From contig CM074697.1 of assembly GCA_037367355.1 (NCBI GenBank), positions 1,550,001-1,614,000 on the forward strand: a DNA stretch of 64,000 nt, in the 5' to 3' direction. Numbering within the stretch: position 1 is the first letter of the stretch; each line of letters starts with the position of its first letter. The DNA is from Neoscytalidium dimidiatum. Lineage: Eukaryota; Ascomycota; Dothideomycetes; Botryosphaeriales; Botryosphaeriaceae. The notes below the pieces were generated by a model, which was not told where the DNA came from, searched no databases, and was given only the letters and a program-made list of their open reading frames with translations. Shown in pieces: positions 1-9,474 of the stretch. Position numbers and translations under genes: made by a program.

Positions 1-4
1 AGCT

Positions 5-560
5 ATGTCTGAACTTCAAAAGTATAAGGCACGTTGCTGGTCGGACAAACTTGAAACGGGCAGGAGACTTTTCCAGTTACTCCTGTACAGATCTGAAGAA
101 GCTTCTTACCTCAAAAGAGCCTACAAACACCCTCCTATGTGTGATTCACACGAGGCGGAAACTATTTTGGTTATCGACAGTGCTTTGAGGGCGGTATTTG
201 CTGCAGTGCAGACTGAACTTCTTACTTATCGACGCATTGACCCTGCAGATCCATGGCTGTCGGACAACTTCGATATGGCAGGACTTTTGTGTAGCCTCGA
301 GAACGGAGAAGAGCCGTCCCTTGGTTTATTGCGTCCAGGCTTGATGAGAGAGCAATGTGCTTGTGGGCGTTTCACACATGGAGATGCCGCACTTGCGGAA
401 GACGTATCGACGAGGCCATTCTCCAATTTAACCTGCCTCCTTGGTACAGATCGCAGAACGACTCTTTATGCCCCTATTGTAAGTTGAAGATATACTAGTG
501 CATAGTTGAATACATGTGCATCAGATTGACCCAGAACACAAGTCGAGTTTCGGAACCTGA
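5..560 (+). CDS. Hypothetical protein, possibly 5'-truncated by the window edge
   Basis: I do not recognise this protein. An open frame runs from an ATG at base 5 to a GT donor (GTAAGT) at 479; a 46-nt intron (479-524, ending GCATCAG) joins it to a short terminal exon 525-560 ending in TGA, giving about 169 residues. If the intron is not used, the frame stops a few codons after 478. The protein has a helical, charged N-terminal half (CWSDKLETGRRLFQLLLY) and a cluster of cysteines near residue 118 (QCACGRF), with no signal peptide or membrane segment. Because the ATG lies at the window edge, upstream exons may exist and this Met may be internal. Codon composition is less GC-rich than in the neighbouring SDR gene. 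Confidence 0.35.
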
Positions 561-1200
561 AAAATTGTTTCTGAATTGGTGGGCTAGAGGAAAGCTCAGT
601 AGAAACATTCTTCGTTATTTTATGATGACTTTTGTGTTAGACAAGTGTGAGGAGATTTATATTCGCATAATTTTAGTGGGAGGTAGTAGTCTCGGCCTTT
701 GCAGATTTCGACATGCTTAGGCGACCAGAAGAGCTATTCAGTGGGGTTCGAAGATTAAAAAGCCAAACAACACGTATCACAGACTGATTGGAGCCCCGCC
801 TGTGTCCGTCGATTAGAGAGCGCATGGTCGGGCAATGAGTAAACGCAGAGACGAAGATTCGCGCCATGCACGCTATTGATGAGAAAATCAATGACCCCTC
901 ACTTATCGATAAAGCTACCCCAGCTCAGTGGTGATGATGCAATTGCATCCTTACAAATCAGTGTCCTCGGCTTCGGACATTCGTTACGCGCAACGAGTAC
1001 TCCATATCCGATTACTATCACCTCATAGCCTTCTCCACATTGTGTTCTCAGACGTCTATAAGTGTTCGCCCCACCCGTCTGTTACGGGAATCCCACATTG
1101 TCCCGCCGTCCCGCAATTCAGCTGTCAAGCTCCCTTCGACTCCCTCACAACCCATTCAATCCACCTAAACACTAGGAACCCAGTCCGAAAGGAAACCAAC
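561..1200. other. Spacer and promoter of the downstream SDR gene
   Basis: No gene is supported here. A TATA-like CTATAAG lies near 1057, about 145 bases before the SDR start, followed by a pyrimidine-rich stretch with CCACC/CAACCC runs up to the ATG, typical of a fungal core promoter and leader. Short open frames in this stretch have no family features. Confidence 0.4.
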
Positions 1201-2067
1201 ATGTCCAAGCTCGTCGCTGTCGTTGCTGGCGTTGGACCCGGCACCGGATCCGCCGTGGCCCGCAAATTCGCCTCGCTCTACCCGGTCGTGCTCCTGGCAC
1301 GCAACCCGGCGAACTACGACGGCGTGGTCAAGGACATCAACGCCGCCGGCGGCAAGGCCGTCGGCATCCCGACCGACGTCACCGACAGCAAGAGCGTCAA
1401 AGCCGCCTTCGCCAAGATCGAGGAAGAGTTCGGCTCAGACTACGGTCTCGCTGTAAGCAGTCACCTTGTCTCAAATGTCCCCGCATCCCGTCACGAATTA
1501 CTAATGCGGGTGGGGACATGAATTGCAGGCCGCCATCTACAACGCCAGCGGCCGCTTCCAGCGGAAGCCCTTCCTCGAGCTGAGCGAGGAAGAGTTCACG
1601 TCGGAGCTGGACATCTCGCCCAAGGGCGCGTTTCTGTTCTCGCAGGCGGCGCTGCCGCGGCTGGTCAGCGCGGCGCCCAAGTCCAAGTACCCGCCTGCGC
1701 TCATCTTCACGGGCGCCACGGCGTCCGTCAAGGCCAACGCGCGCGTGACCTCGTTCGCGACGGGCAAGTGGGCGCTGAGGGCGCTGTCGCAGAGCTTGGC
1801 CAAGGAGTTTGGCCCGGAGGGCGTGCACGTCAGCCATGCCATCATTGACGGTGTCATTGACATCCCCAGGACCAAGGATTATCTGAAAGACGCGCCGGCG
1901 GACGCGAAGATCAGCGCCGATGGGGTAAGTGCTCGACGCGGGCGTGATATCAGATTGGAAGCTAATCAGGTCTTCAGATTGCGGATGCCTATTGGCATCT
2001 TCACACGCAGCCCAGGACCACCCTCACCTGGGAGATCGACATCAGGCCGTATGTGGAGAAGTGGTAA
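1201..2067 (+). CDS. Atypical short-chain dehydrogenase/reductase (SDR), 245 aa
   Basis: Three exons (1201-1452, 1529-1924, 1978-2067), both introns phase 0, give 245 residues. The N-terminal Rossmann fold carries the glycine-rich dinucleotide motif GVGPGTGSAVA (residues about 11-21), so NAD(P)H binding is expected. The second half has the SDR helix LRALSQSLAKEFGPEGVHV. The usual catalytic YxxxK is FATGK: Phe160 replaces the Tyr while Lys164 is kept. A related group of bacterial and fungal SDRs with the same Tyr-to-Phe change and the downstream IDG motif is known, so this is probably a lineage property and not an error. The C terminus (TLTWEIDIRPYVEKW) matches that group. Probably cytosolic, with no signal peptide. 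The substrate cannot be deduced. The neighbours give no pathway clue. Confidence 0.85.
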
Positions 2068-2125
2068 TGGTTTCATGAATGAATGTGATCACGACTTTGA
2101 ATGGACTAGCAGCCTACAGACCTGC

Positions 2126-3442
2126 TTAGAAAAGAAAAGTGGGTATCTCGTCAGCTGAATCGAACTTCCTCTCCTTCTGATCATCATTTCTCTTCGTGCT
2201 TGGCCTTGAAGGCTTCTCCGGGCCTTTCCGGTGACTGTTCTTGAGACTCTCCTCCACGCTTGTCTTATGGGTATCATCAGGCTCGACAAATGTGCTGAAT
2301 GAAGTGAATCGTGATGTTAGCAGTTTCCGCCTGGTTGGCTTTGCCGAAATTTTGCGTTGAGCCTCAACCGACGTTGAGGGCATTCTTGGGCTTATGTCGT
2401 ATCTCGAGTCTTGCGAAGTGATTGAATTTTGCTGCTCAGACAGTGAGGTCCCACCAGGTCCCAGATGCCTAGGAGCCTTCGGTGGAGGCATCGAAGGTTC
2501 TCGAGCAGTTGCCTGTTTCGTAGAAGACCCAGCCGACTGGCGCACAGACATTTTCTTAGCAGTTGTTCTGCTGGAAGGATATCTATCCAAATCCCCTTCG
2601 TCACCTGCAATAGTAGCACGTCTCATATCTTCTGCCGGCGCTGCAGCAGAAGACTTGGAAGTCTGTGCGGTGAGTGGCTTAGAGATGCTAATATTCCTTG
2701 GAGATGGATTTGAAGGAGCACCAGCATATCCTGCCGCAGCACGCGTCTTTGACTTGATGCCAGCAATAGTCGCCAGCTGGCTGGAAGAGTCCTGTGACCC
2801 AGACATGAGGCCACCCAGGTGTGGGTCCCGAGCCCACGGAGCTTCCTCGTCGAGTTCTTCCATATCTTTGGCGGTACCATCTAGCTTGCGCAAGGCCTCA
2901 ACTTGCCTCTCTGCTCGTGATCGAGCCTCGTGCTTTCTTTGTGACTCGATGCTCATTTTGCTGGGGGCAACAACTGGGCGAGATATATTCTGGGCGGCTG
3001 AGGCATTCTTCTCGCGTGCTAGTCGCTTCAAACGGTGGTATTCGGCGTGGTGGAGATGTTGGGTGAATAGCCTTGCGGTGTCGAGGAACTCATCCTCGAC
3101 CATCATCCAAGCGTCATCCGCGGCGAGTCCGGCCCGCATGAATCTGGCAAAAGTCAACAAGCGGATGGCGGTGGAGGAGGTGGGGTACGAGCATACTCTT
3201 GTTTCGGAGGTTGCGGCGGAGGAGAGGTAGAGGGCGTTCGAGCTGCAAGTCGTCAATACTGGCCGAGCTTGACGATCGCATTGCTTACTGGCTCTCGTCT
3301 TGCCCTTGCGTCTCAGGGTGGTTGGATTGAGGTCATCAGAAGGCTCGGGAGAGAGGACGCGCTGCTTCTTGGTTGACCGTTCAGGCACCTGAAGCTCTGG
3401 CTTCGTGGGGTTGTCCTTTAGCCATGGCAGCTTCCGCGGCAT
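2126..3442 (-). CDS. Conserved fungal protein of unknown function, 405 aa
   Basis: Read on the minus strand from ATG 3442: exons 3289-3442, 3197-3242 and 2126-3143, with introns of 46 nt (3243-3288) and 53 nt (3144-3196). An unspliced frame is also open, but splicing produces the run STSPPPQPPKQEF followed by the block MRAGLAADDAWMMVEDEF and FTQHLHHAEYHRLKRL, which I recognise as a conserved fungal signature without an assigned function. The rest is basic and low-complexity, rich in Ser, Pro, Lys and Arg, so it is mostly disordered and could be nuclear. Basic clusters such as KPTRRKLL near the C terminus could act as localisation signals (inference). It is transcribed divergently from the eIF2-alpha kinase gene across a 582-bp spacer. 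Confidence 0.75.
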   Translation of the reverse strand: MPRKLPWLKDNPTKPELQVPERSTKKQRVLSPEPSDDLNPTTLRRKGKTRASKQCDRQARPVLTTCSSNALYLSSAATSETRVCSYPTSSTAIRLLTFARFMRAGLAADDAWMMVEDEFLDTARLFTQHLHHAEYHRLKRLAREKNASAAQNISRPVVAPSKMSIESQRKHEARSRAERQVEALRKLDGTAKDMEELDEEAPWARDPHLGGLMSGSQDSSSQLATIAGIKSKTRAAAGYAGAPSNPSPRNISISKPLTAQTSKSSAAAPAEDMRRATIAGDEGDLDRYPSSRTTAKKMSVRQSAGSSTKQATAREPSMPPPKAPRHLGPGGTSLSEQQNSITSQDSRYDISPRMPSTSVEAQRKISAKPTRRKLLTSRFTSFSTFVEPDDTHKTSVEESLKNSHRKGPEKPSRPSTKRNDDQKERKFDSADEIPTFLF

Positions 3443-4024
3443 CGTCGGCGACGCGTGCGAGAAGAGAGTCGAGTCGAGAACGCGTCGGAGAACGGGGTCG
3501 AATAAGCGCGGGGCCGCACGAGTCGCGAAAGACTTCCAGGCCTTTTAGACCACAACAAAATGAAATCCGCGAAGGATGTTGAAGTATGCATCTAGACGTA
3601 ACTGTTCTGCTGTATTCGTCGCATTCACGGCTGGATGAGAGCCTCAACTGCCCGTGAACCATCATAGTGTGCGGGGGTTCCATTCCGGAGCCATCCTGGC
3701 GCGGCCGAAAGATTAAAGTCTTCTGCCACCCTCTGCGCGCGGGCCGCCGAATGACGTCGGCAGGGTCTTGCCGCGTGGATCATGCGCAGGGCGCGTTGAG
3801 GCCGTAAACATTTCCAGTCACGCCTCCTACTTCCACCTGGCATCTCTGACTCCTTGCGCTCTCTACATTCTCTCCGGATCCACACGCTCTCTCTGTTGCC
3901 TGCTCTCAGCCTCTCCGCGCTCTGGCTGCGCCGCTCACTGGCAGTCATGAACACTCCCAAGTTCCGCTACCGCCCGGTCTTTTAAGCTGCTTCTCCGCGC
4001 CCGCCGCGCAGCTAGCTTTGCGCA
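3443..4024. promoter_or_regulatory. Divergent promoter region (conserved fungal protein / eIF2-alpha kinase)
   Basis: A 582-bp spacer between two divergent start codons. It holds a CT-rich leader (3840-3940) with TCTCTCTG and CTCTCAGCC tracts directly before the kinase gene. I see no convincing TATA box, so initiation is probably pyrimidine-tract based. Confidence 0.4.
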
Positions 4025-6500
4025 ATGTCTTCGCCATTCTTCCGCTCCCCGCTCGACGAAACGTCTTCGCAGAGCGACACTTCCAGCAGCGACGATGATG
4101 AAAAGGTTCAGCTCTCAGCTCACCCTACGGATACTGCAGAGGGTCTCGACGGCGCCGGCAATGTCTACGATCTCGCCCGCACCAGATCCACCGCTTCCAC
4201 CTCTATCGAAGAACTCTCACGCTCTCTGCCAAACAATCAAATCGCTGGACAGCCGTTCGACCACAGAGATGGGGTTCTACATGCATTGCTGGAGAGGAAT
4301 TGCCTTCTTGAGGCGGTCGAGGAATTAAACAAGAAGGCTGATCCCAATCTTGGCCGCCTGTACACCAAAGATGACCCGGAAGTGAAGGCATATGCCAAAG
4401 CGAGGTTCTTGAAGGTCGCTTCGAGCCTTGCTGCCCACGGAATTAGCACCTTCGGCCTCCACAGAGACGAGTTTAAGCCGCTCCGCGACAATTACAACCA
4501 AGCTCTCGACGTGGTCAAGGATGCTGGAGAGGGCGCGCTCGAACGTCTTCGCCAGAAGTCCCCACCACGGAGCATGTACCGCACTCGGAGCACTCTGGAG
4601 CTATCGGATCACCCGTTCAATGGCGAGACGTCCCCTGCGCAACGTTCTCCTGTCCAATTTAGTCCGCTTCCCCCGGATGATCCACGCGACATACTGCATG
4701 ACATCGTCGGCCACCACCACCACCACCCACTTCTATCTCACAGCTTCTCTATGGCTAGTTTCTACAACCTGAACGTGATTGGAAGGGGTGGATACGGGAC
4801 CGTATTCTCCGGATACCACCCGATTGACGGAGGTTCATATGCCATCAAGCAAATTCCGCTTAGCGCTGCCCGTATCCGTAACATCCAGAGGAGAGGCCAA
4901 GCTGAACTTGATGCCCTCTTGAAAGAGGTTCGCGCTATGCAGAGCTTCGACCACCCAAACATCGTGCGTTACCACAGTGCTTGGCTTGAGCGACCTTCTG
5001 CCAATCTCCATCAGCTTGTCAAATCCAACCGCAAGCTTTTGGAGTTCGGGTCCACCAACATGTCGACTGGTATTGAATCGAGCGAAATGCCTGCGACTAC
5101 TTCGGGTTTCGAAAAGACCTACGACTCTAGGCTGCATTTGTCGGACCCCGGCGATGGTATTGTGTTTGGGGAAGATTCCGTGCCTGGTCGTGCAGTGCAG
5201 CAGCACGAGCATCATCTGAATGCGCCTCGTAAGAGAAGGCAAAGTCACTTGACTTCTTCGTCACCCGCCAAATCCGACCACCTGGATTCGGAGCTCGGTA
5301 GCCCTCTGGACCTTCTGTCCCCCCCGAGACACAACCGGAGACGTAGGGAAAGCCACGCAACTCTGTCCTCTTCCGTATCCAAGAAGAGTTTTGTTCTTAG
5401 CGCTGAAGACGACTTTGACGAAGAGGTGGAGAGAGACTTTGGCCATCTTGCCCTCTCTGACCGTGGAGAGAACTCGTTCAACATGGATATTGTGTTTGAG
5501 GACGATTATCGTGTGCCCCAGCACCATCGCTCAGGTCCGAGGACACCGAGGACGAGTGACGTATCGCAAATGGACTTGGCGCTTCATATTCAGATGGCGC
5601 TCTACCCAATGACATTGTCTAATTATTTGAAGATAGACACTGATTACGCCAGGCCTGAGCGCGGTAGCGGCGACGGTGAGACTAAGTATCGTCACTGCTT
5701 CCACGTGAAGCCGTCACTACAAATCCTCCTGGCTGTTCTTGACGGAGTTCAATACCTGCATGCGCGCAATATGGTGCATCGTGACCTCAAGCCCGCAAAC
5801 ATATTTCTGTCCGTGGGTGAAGACAAGTATCGCCACAAAGGCCACGTGCACATTGGTGTCTGCAAGGAGTGTGCGAAAGCAGGTCCCTGCAAAGATCTTC
5901 AACTGCAAGTTCGTATCGGAGACTTCGGACTCGTCACAGAGCTTGCCCGTCCAGAGGGAGACGCGCACCATGGCCCAGAGAAGGCAGTCGGAACTGAGTT
6001 CTACCGCCCGCCATTCCCGCCTCGCCAGCCAAGCGAGAAGCTTGATGTCTTCTCCCTTGGTGTCATAGCTTTCGAGCTGCTGTGGAAGTTCGACACCAGT
6101 AAGTTCCCCCCTACTTTTCGAAACTGTGTGTTGTCGTAGGCGCACATGGAGAACGAGAATACACGTTCAAAAGGTGCCTCTCTACCCTTGACATACATGC
6201 CCGTCCAAGCAGTTGCTTCGAACCTGAGAGTGTGCACTGGCTCACTACCTCTCTCGCAACTTGAACGCGTAAGCAGAACGTCACCGACTAACTTGAAGTC
6301 CAGAGTCAGAGCGGATCCACACCCTCTCCGAGCTGAAGCTCGGTAGGCTTCCGGCTCTCTTCGCTCCCAGGCTGGGAGGCTGCGGTGCCCGTATTGCTGA
6401 GCTCATCCAAGGCATGCTGAATAGTGACGAGGACAAACGAATCTCATGCCTAGAAGTCCAAAATGAACTGGAGGCTCTAATTGCCAGCTGCGATGCGTGA
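4025..6500 (+). CDS. ifkB: eIF2-alpha kinase (PEK/HRI type, IfkB-like), 756 aa
   Basis: Two exons, 4025-6098 and 6304-6500, separated by a 205-nt intron with a good branch site (GACTAAC) near its end. The kinase domain starts near residue 243 (VIGRGGYGTVFSGY), with the ATP-binding Lys in YAIKQI (about 272). A roughly 190-residue acidic, Ser-rich insertion then separates the beta strands from the hinge at MALYPMTLSNYL. This split architecture defines eIF2-alpha kinases. Catalytic loop HRDLKPANIF (about 584) and DFGLV (about 632) are intact. Exon 2 restores KSERIHTLSELK and the C-lobe end IQGMLNSDEDKRI. The family phosphorylates eIF2-alpha under stress to lower translation. There are no HisRS or RWD domains, so it is not Gcn2/CpcC; it resembles fungal IfkB and S. 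pombe Hri kinases. The activation segment ends EFYRPPF instead of a canonical APE. Confidence 0.88.
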
Positions 6501-7873
6501 ACGATGATCAGATTCTCGATAACATTGCTTTGACCAGGTCGATTATGACCGTGTTCAATGAGAGACCACAGGTTATTATCTGAATAAAATCCGAACGCGA
6601 GTATGCTAGATATTATACGAGAACTACCTCAGTATACCATCGCAGGCGTCAACCAATGCTTTCTCTGAGCCGAGTGTCTTCTGCGGGAGATGGTATGATT
6701 CTGCGTTACGATTTTCTTCACAGGCATCTCCACTCTTAGCGTCGCATCCATAGACCGCTCAAAGCAGTCACGAGAGCTCCCCTCCTTTGGGTCAGCTAGG
6801 GATGAAGGATTGCAAAGCACTCTCGATGATCGGTCATACAAGCAAATGACTGCGGATGGCGGCGGTCTGGTCTTGTAATTTCCACGAATGCTTGATGAAA
6901 TATACAAGCTCTCTGGATAGAACAATCGAGATCATCCATGACTAGCGACTGTGCAAACAGCTGATCGTGAATCCGGACCGTGGTGGAAGAGAAGCGATGG
7001 TCTGGTGGGGCAAGCCGCGCAATGATCTGCTTTAAGTTTCCATCCACCAGTACACTAACGTCCATGCCAGCCACAAGTTTCGCAAGCATCCGCCAGCCAT
7101 TGCTTGAACGTGCTTGAGCTGCGCCTTCGGGGATTTCGGCATGACGACGGCATGGCTGGTGGTTGTGGCGCGTGCGCCGCCTGCGCCTCAAACCAGGGGG
7201 ACTTCAACCGGAAACATCCTAAAGGGGGACGACGCGTCCTTTCTCCACCGTCGCCTTACGCACGCACTGCCGGTGCCGCGTCCTCTTTCCCAATAACGTA
7301 CGCCTTTCCGACTGGAAGGTCAGCCCTGGAGCTCCGCTGGTGCTTCCCGGTGGTACCCCGGACCGTTTCTCTCACGGCCGGAAACAGCAAAACATCAGCC
7401 ACCCGGCATGAGCTTGCCAGGTAACCTGATCAATGCCGTGGCATCGGAGTAGCTGCTCATGGTCCACTCGGACCACCATGGTTACAACGGCGGTTTGGCT
7501 TGGCTAAAGCAAGCCCTAGCCAAGGATCCCTTTGCGTAATGCATCGCGGTGAAAGTGTGCGTATCGGAGGGCAGATGCCGTCAAACGAGGACGTCACTTG
7601 CGTGGAGCTTGTTTTGAAAGCCGGCTGTGAAGCCCGAACAGGTGGCTGGAAGCCACTCTCTCTCTTCGCTCATCCGCATTTATATGCGTTTCAGCATGCC
7701 CTGGTAACTCTGTTCATGACCTTTCATTTTCCCTTAACAGTCGACTCCACTTCCAATCTGAGCGAGATTGGTTGATTGCCATACATCCATCAATTTCGGG
7801 AGCCCATCAAGCAATAACCTAATTTCCTGATCCTCTATTCTGGTCCTACCGTCTTGTCGAAACCTCCCCCGAG
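6501..7873. other. Intergenic region between kinase and PIR gene
   Basis: A spacer of 1,373 bp. The proximal part (6501-6640) is AT-rich and is likely the kinase 3' end. From about 7400 to 7873 lies the probable PIR promoter: a TTTATATGCG element at about 7679-7688, roughly 185 bases before the start, and a TC/CA-rich leader. Open frames here (for example 7500-7775) lack family features and good codon bias, and I do not call them. Confidence 0.4.
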
Positions 7874-8921
7874 ATGAAGAAGTACGCTGCCGCCGCAGCT
7901 ATTGGCGCCCTTGCGGCCCGTGGCGTCCATGCATCTCCGTTCCCGCAGGCGGTGACAGCCGCTATCTCTCCTAGTGCGGCAGCGCCATCAGGCTGTAGTG
8001 CTAGCTATAGCGGTACCTTCGGTATTGCTGTTGTGGCCCTTTCTTCTTCAGGGAGCAGCGTAGCAACGCCAGCAAGGTAAGACTTCCCTTGGGTTCACAC
8101 TGCGTCCATCCTATCAGAACCCGACTAACCCACCTCTCAGTCTCGCCTCCAATGCCACCGCCAACCTGGACATCCAAGCGGCAGCCGTTACCCCATCACC
8201 TAGCACTACCGCCGGCGTCTACGTGATTTCCCAAATCGGCGACGGCCAGATCCAGGCCCCTACCGCCGCGGCAAGCAGCCCGAGCACACCAACGCCCGTC
8301 TACACCCCCATCCCCACTCCAGACTACACATCCGTCGTCCCCATCTCCGAGATCAGCGACGGCCAGCCCCAAGCGCCCGCCGGAACGCCGACCGCCGCGG
8401 CAACCCCCATCACGCCCGTCCCAACACCGGACCACACCTCCGTCATCCCCGTCTCCGAAATCAGCGACGGCCAGCCGCAAGCCCCGGGCACGACCCTGAC
8501 CCCAGTCACCACGACACCCGCCTCCCCCTCCACCACCGCCACCACCATCACCACCATCGCCGCCGTCTCCCAGATCTCCGACGGCCAGATCCAATCGCCG
8601 ACCAGACGCAGCCTCTCGGCCTGCGCCTCCGACTCGACCCTCACGCTGACCCTCTCGTCGGGCGTGCTCCTCGACGCGCGCAACCGCACCGGCTACATCG
8701 CGTCGAACTACCAGTTCCAGTTCGACGGCCCGCCGCAGGCCGGCGCGCTGTACACGGCCGGCTTCAGCGTGTGCGGCGGGGACGGCGGGAAGCTGGCCCT
8801 CGGAGGCAGCAAGACGTGGTGGCGGTGCCTGTCGGGCGACTTCTACAACCTGTACGACAGGTGGTGGGCGGAGCAGTGCGAAGAGGTGGCGATCGAGGTT
8901 GTGGAGCTGGTGGATTGTTGA
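7874..8921 (+). CDS. PIR-type cell-wall protein with internal repeats, 327 aa
   Basis: Exons 7874-8076 and 8141-8921 around a 64-nt intron with a CTAAC branch site. The protein starts with an Ala-rich signal peptide (about residues 1-20). Four copies of the PIR signature follow: SQIGDGQIQAP, SEISDGQPQAP twice, and SQISDGQIQSP, separated by Thr/Pro-rich linkers that are likely O-mannosylated. In yeast PIR proteins the glutamine of this motif forms the alkali-labile ester bond to beta-1,3-glucan (family knowledge). The C-terminal domain matches PIR/Cis3 proteins: TLTLTLSSGVLLDARNRTG, YQFQFDGPPQAGALY, CLSGDFYNLYD and the terminal VDC. The dibasic RR before SLSAC resembles a Kex2 site but sits after the repeats. 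An extra Cys in FSVCGGD adds to the usual four. Role: wall cross-linking and strength. Confidence 0.9.
8227..8610 (+). repeat. Four in-gene PIR repeat units
   Basis: Four imperfect copies encoding an S-[QE]-I-x-D-G-Q-[IP]-Q core begin near 8227, 8344, 8455 and 8569, spaced about 110-117 bp. The two middle copies are nearly identical at the protein level (SEISDGQPQAP), suggesting recent unit duplication. Confidence 0.85.
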
Positions 8922-9474
8922 AGGAGAAAGTGCGTTTTTTTTCTTTTTTCCTTTCTGATTTTTTTTTTTCAACGAGAGTTGGGAGCGCTTCTTTTGGGGG
9001 AAAAGGGAGGTGCAAGCATCGACCAAACGTAGTTTAGGGATCATGGACAAAGGAAGATTGTTGCAATGCCATTTGAAGCGTGTTGTGCCGAATGTTAGCC
9101 GTAAACCCGTCTAGAAACACGGGGCCGAGGGCGGTTGAAGCAGTCGACCGGTTGTGAACAATCCGATGAGTTTGGGGATAGTTTCGACTCTGATGGCGCA
9201 CTTTTGTTGGCGGTTAAGTTAACAATTTACTTCGAAATGACTGCATAACGGAAACTCAGCGGAACATGCTAGCTCCAACTTAAGACTTTACGTCGATTGA
9301 TCTTTCATTCTACGTTTCATAACGACAGACGCTTTTGTGCTGATAGTGAGACTGCCTCGTGGCCCGTTCCGTCCATCCAGCGCCAATATAGTTCCTTTCC
9401 CACCTCCCCAATTTCGTTAAATAGTCCTCATGAATTTTGACTCTGTCATGCTTAAGATAACTTTCCCTACCCTA
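8922..9474. other. Spacer between convergent PIR and P5CDH genes
   Basis: A 553-bp spacer between convergent 3' ends. T-rich tracts at 8936-8970 follow the PIR stop and look like its 3' UTR. No coding signal is seen. Confidence 0.4.

Noticed and set aside
735..765. GGTTCGAAG resembling a tRNA T-arm
   Set aside because: No matching acceptor stem, D-arm or anticodon arm could be paired around it.
2394..3230. 278-codon frame on the plus strand, antisense to the conserved fungal protein
   Set aside because: Mirror of a real gene on the other strand; Ser/Ala-rich with no motif.
8196..9050. 284-codon minus-strand frame over the PIR gene
   Set aside because: Gly/Asp/Arg repeats are the complement of the PIR Thr/Pro repeats; the plus strand has clear family motifs.
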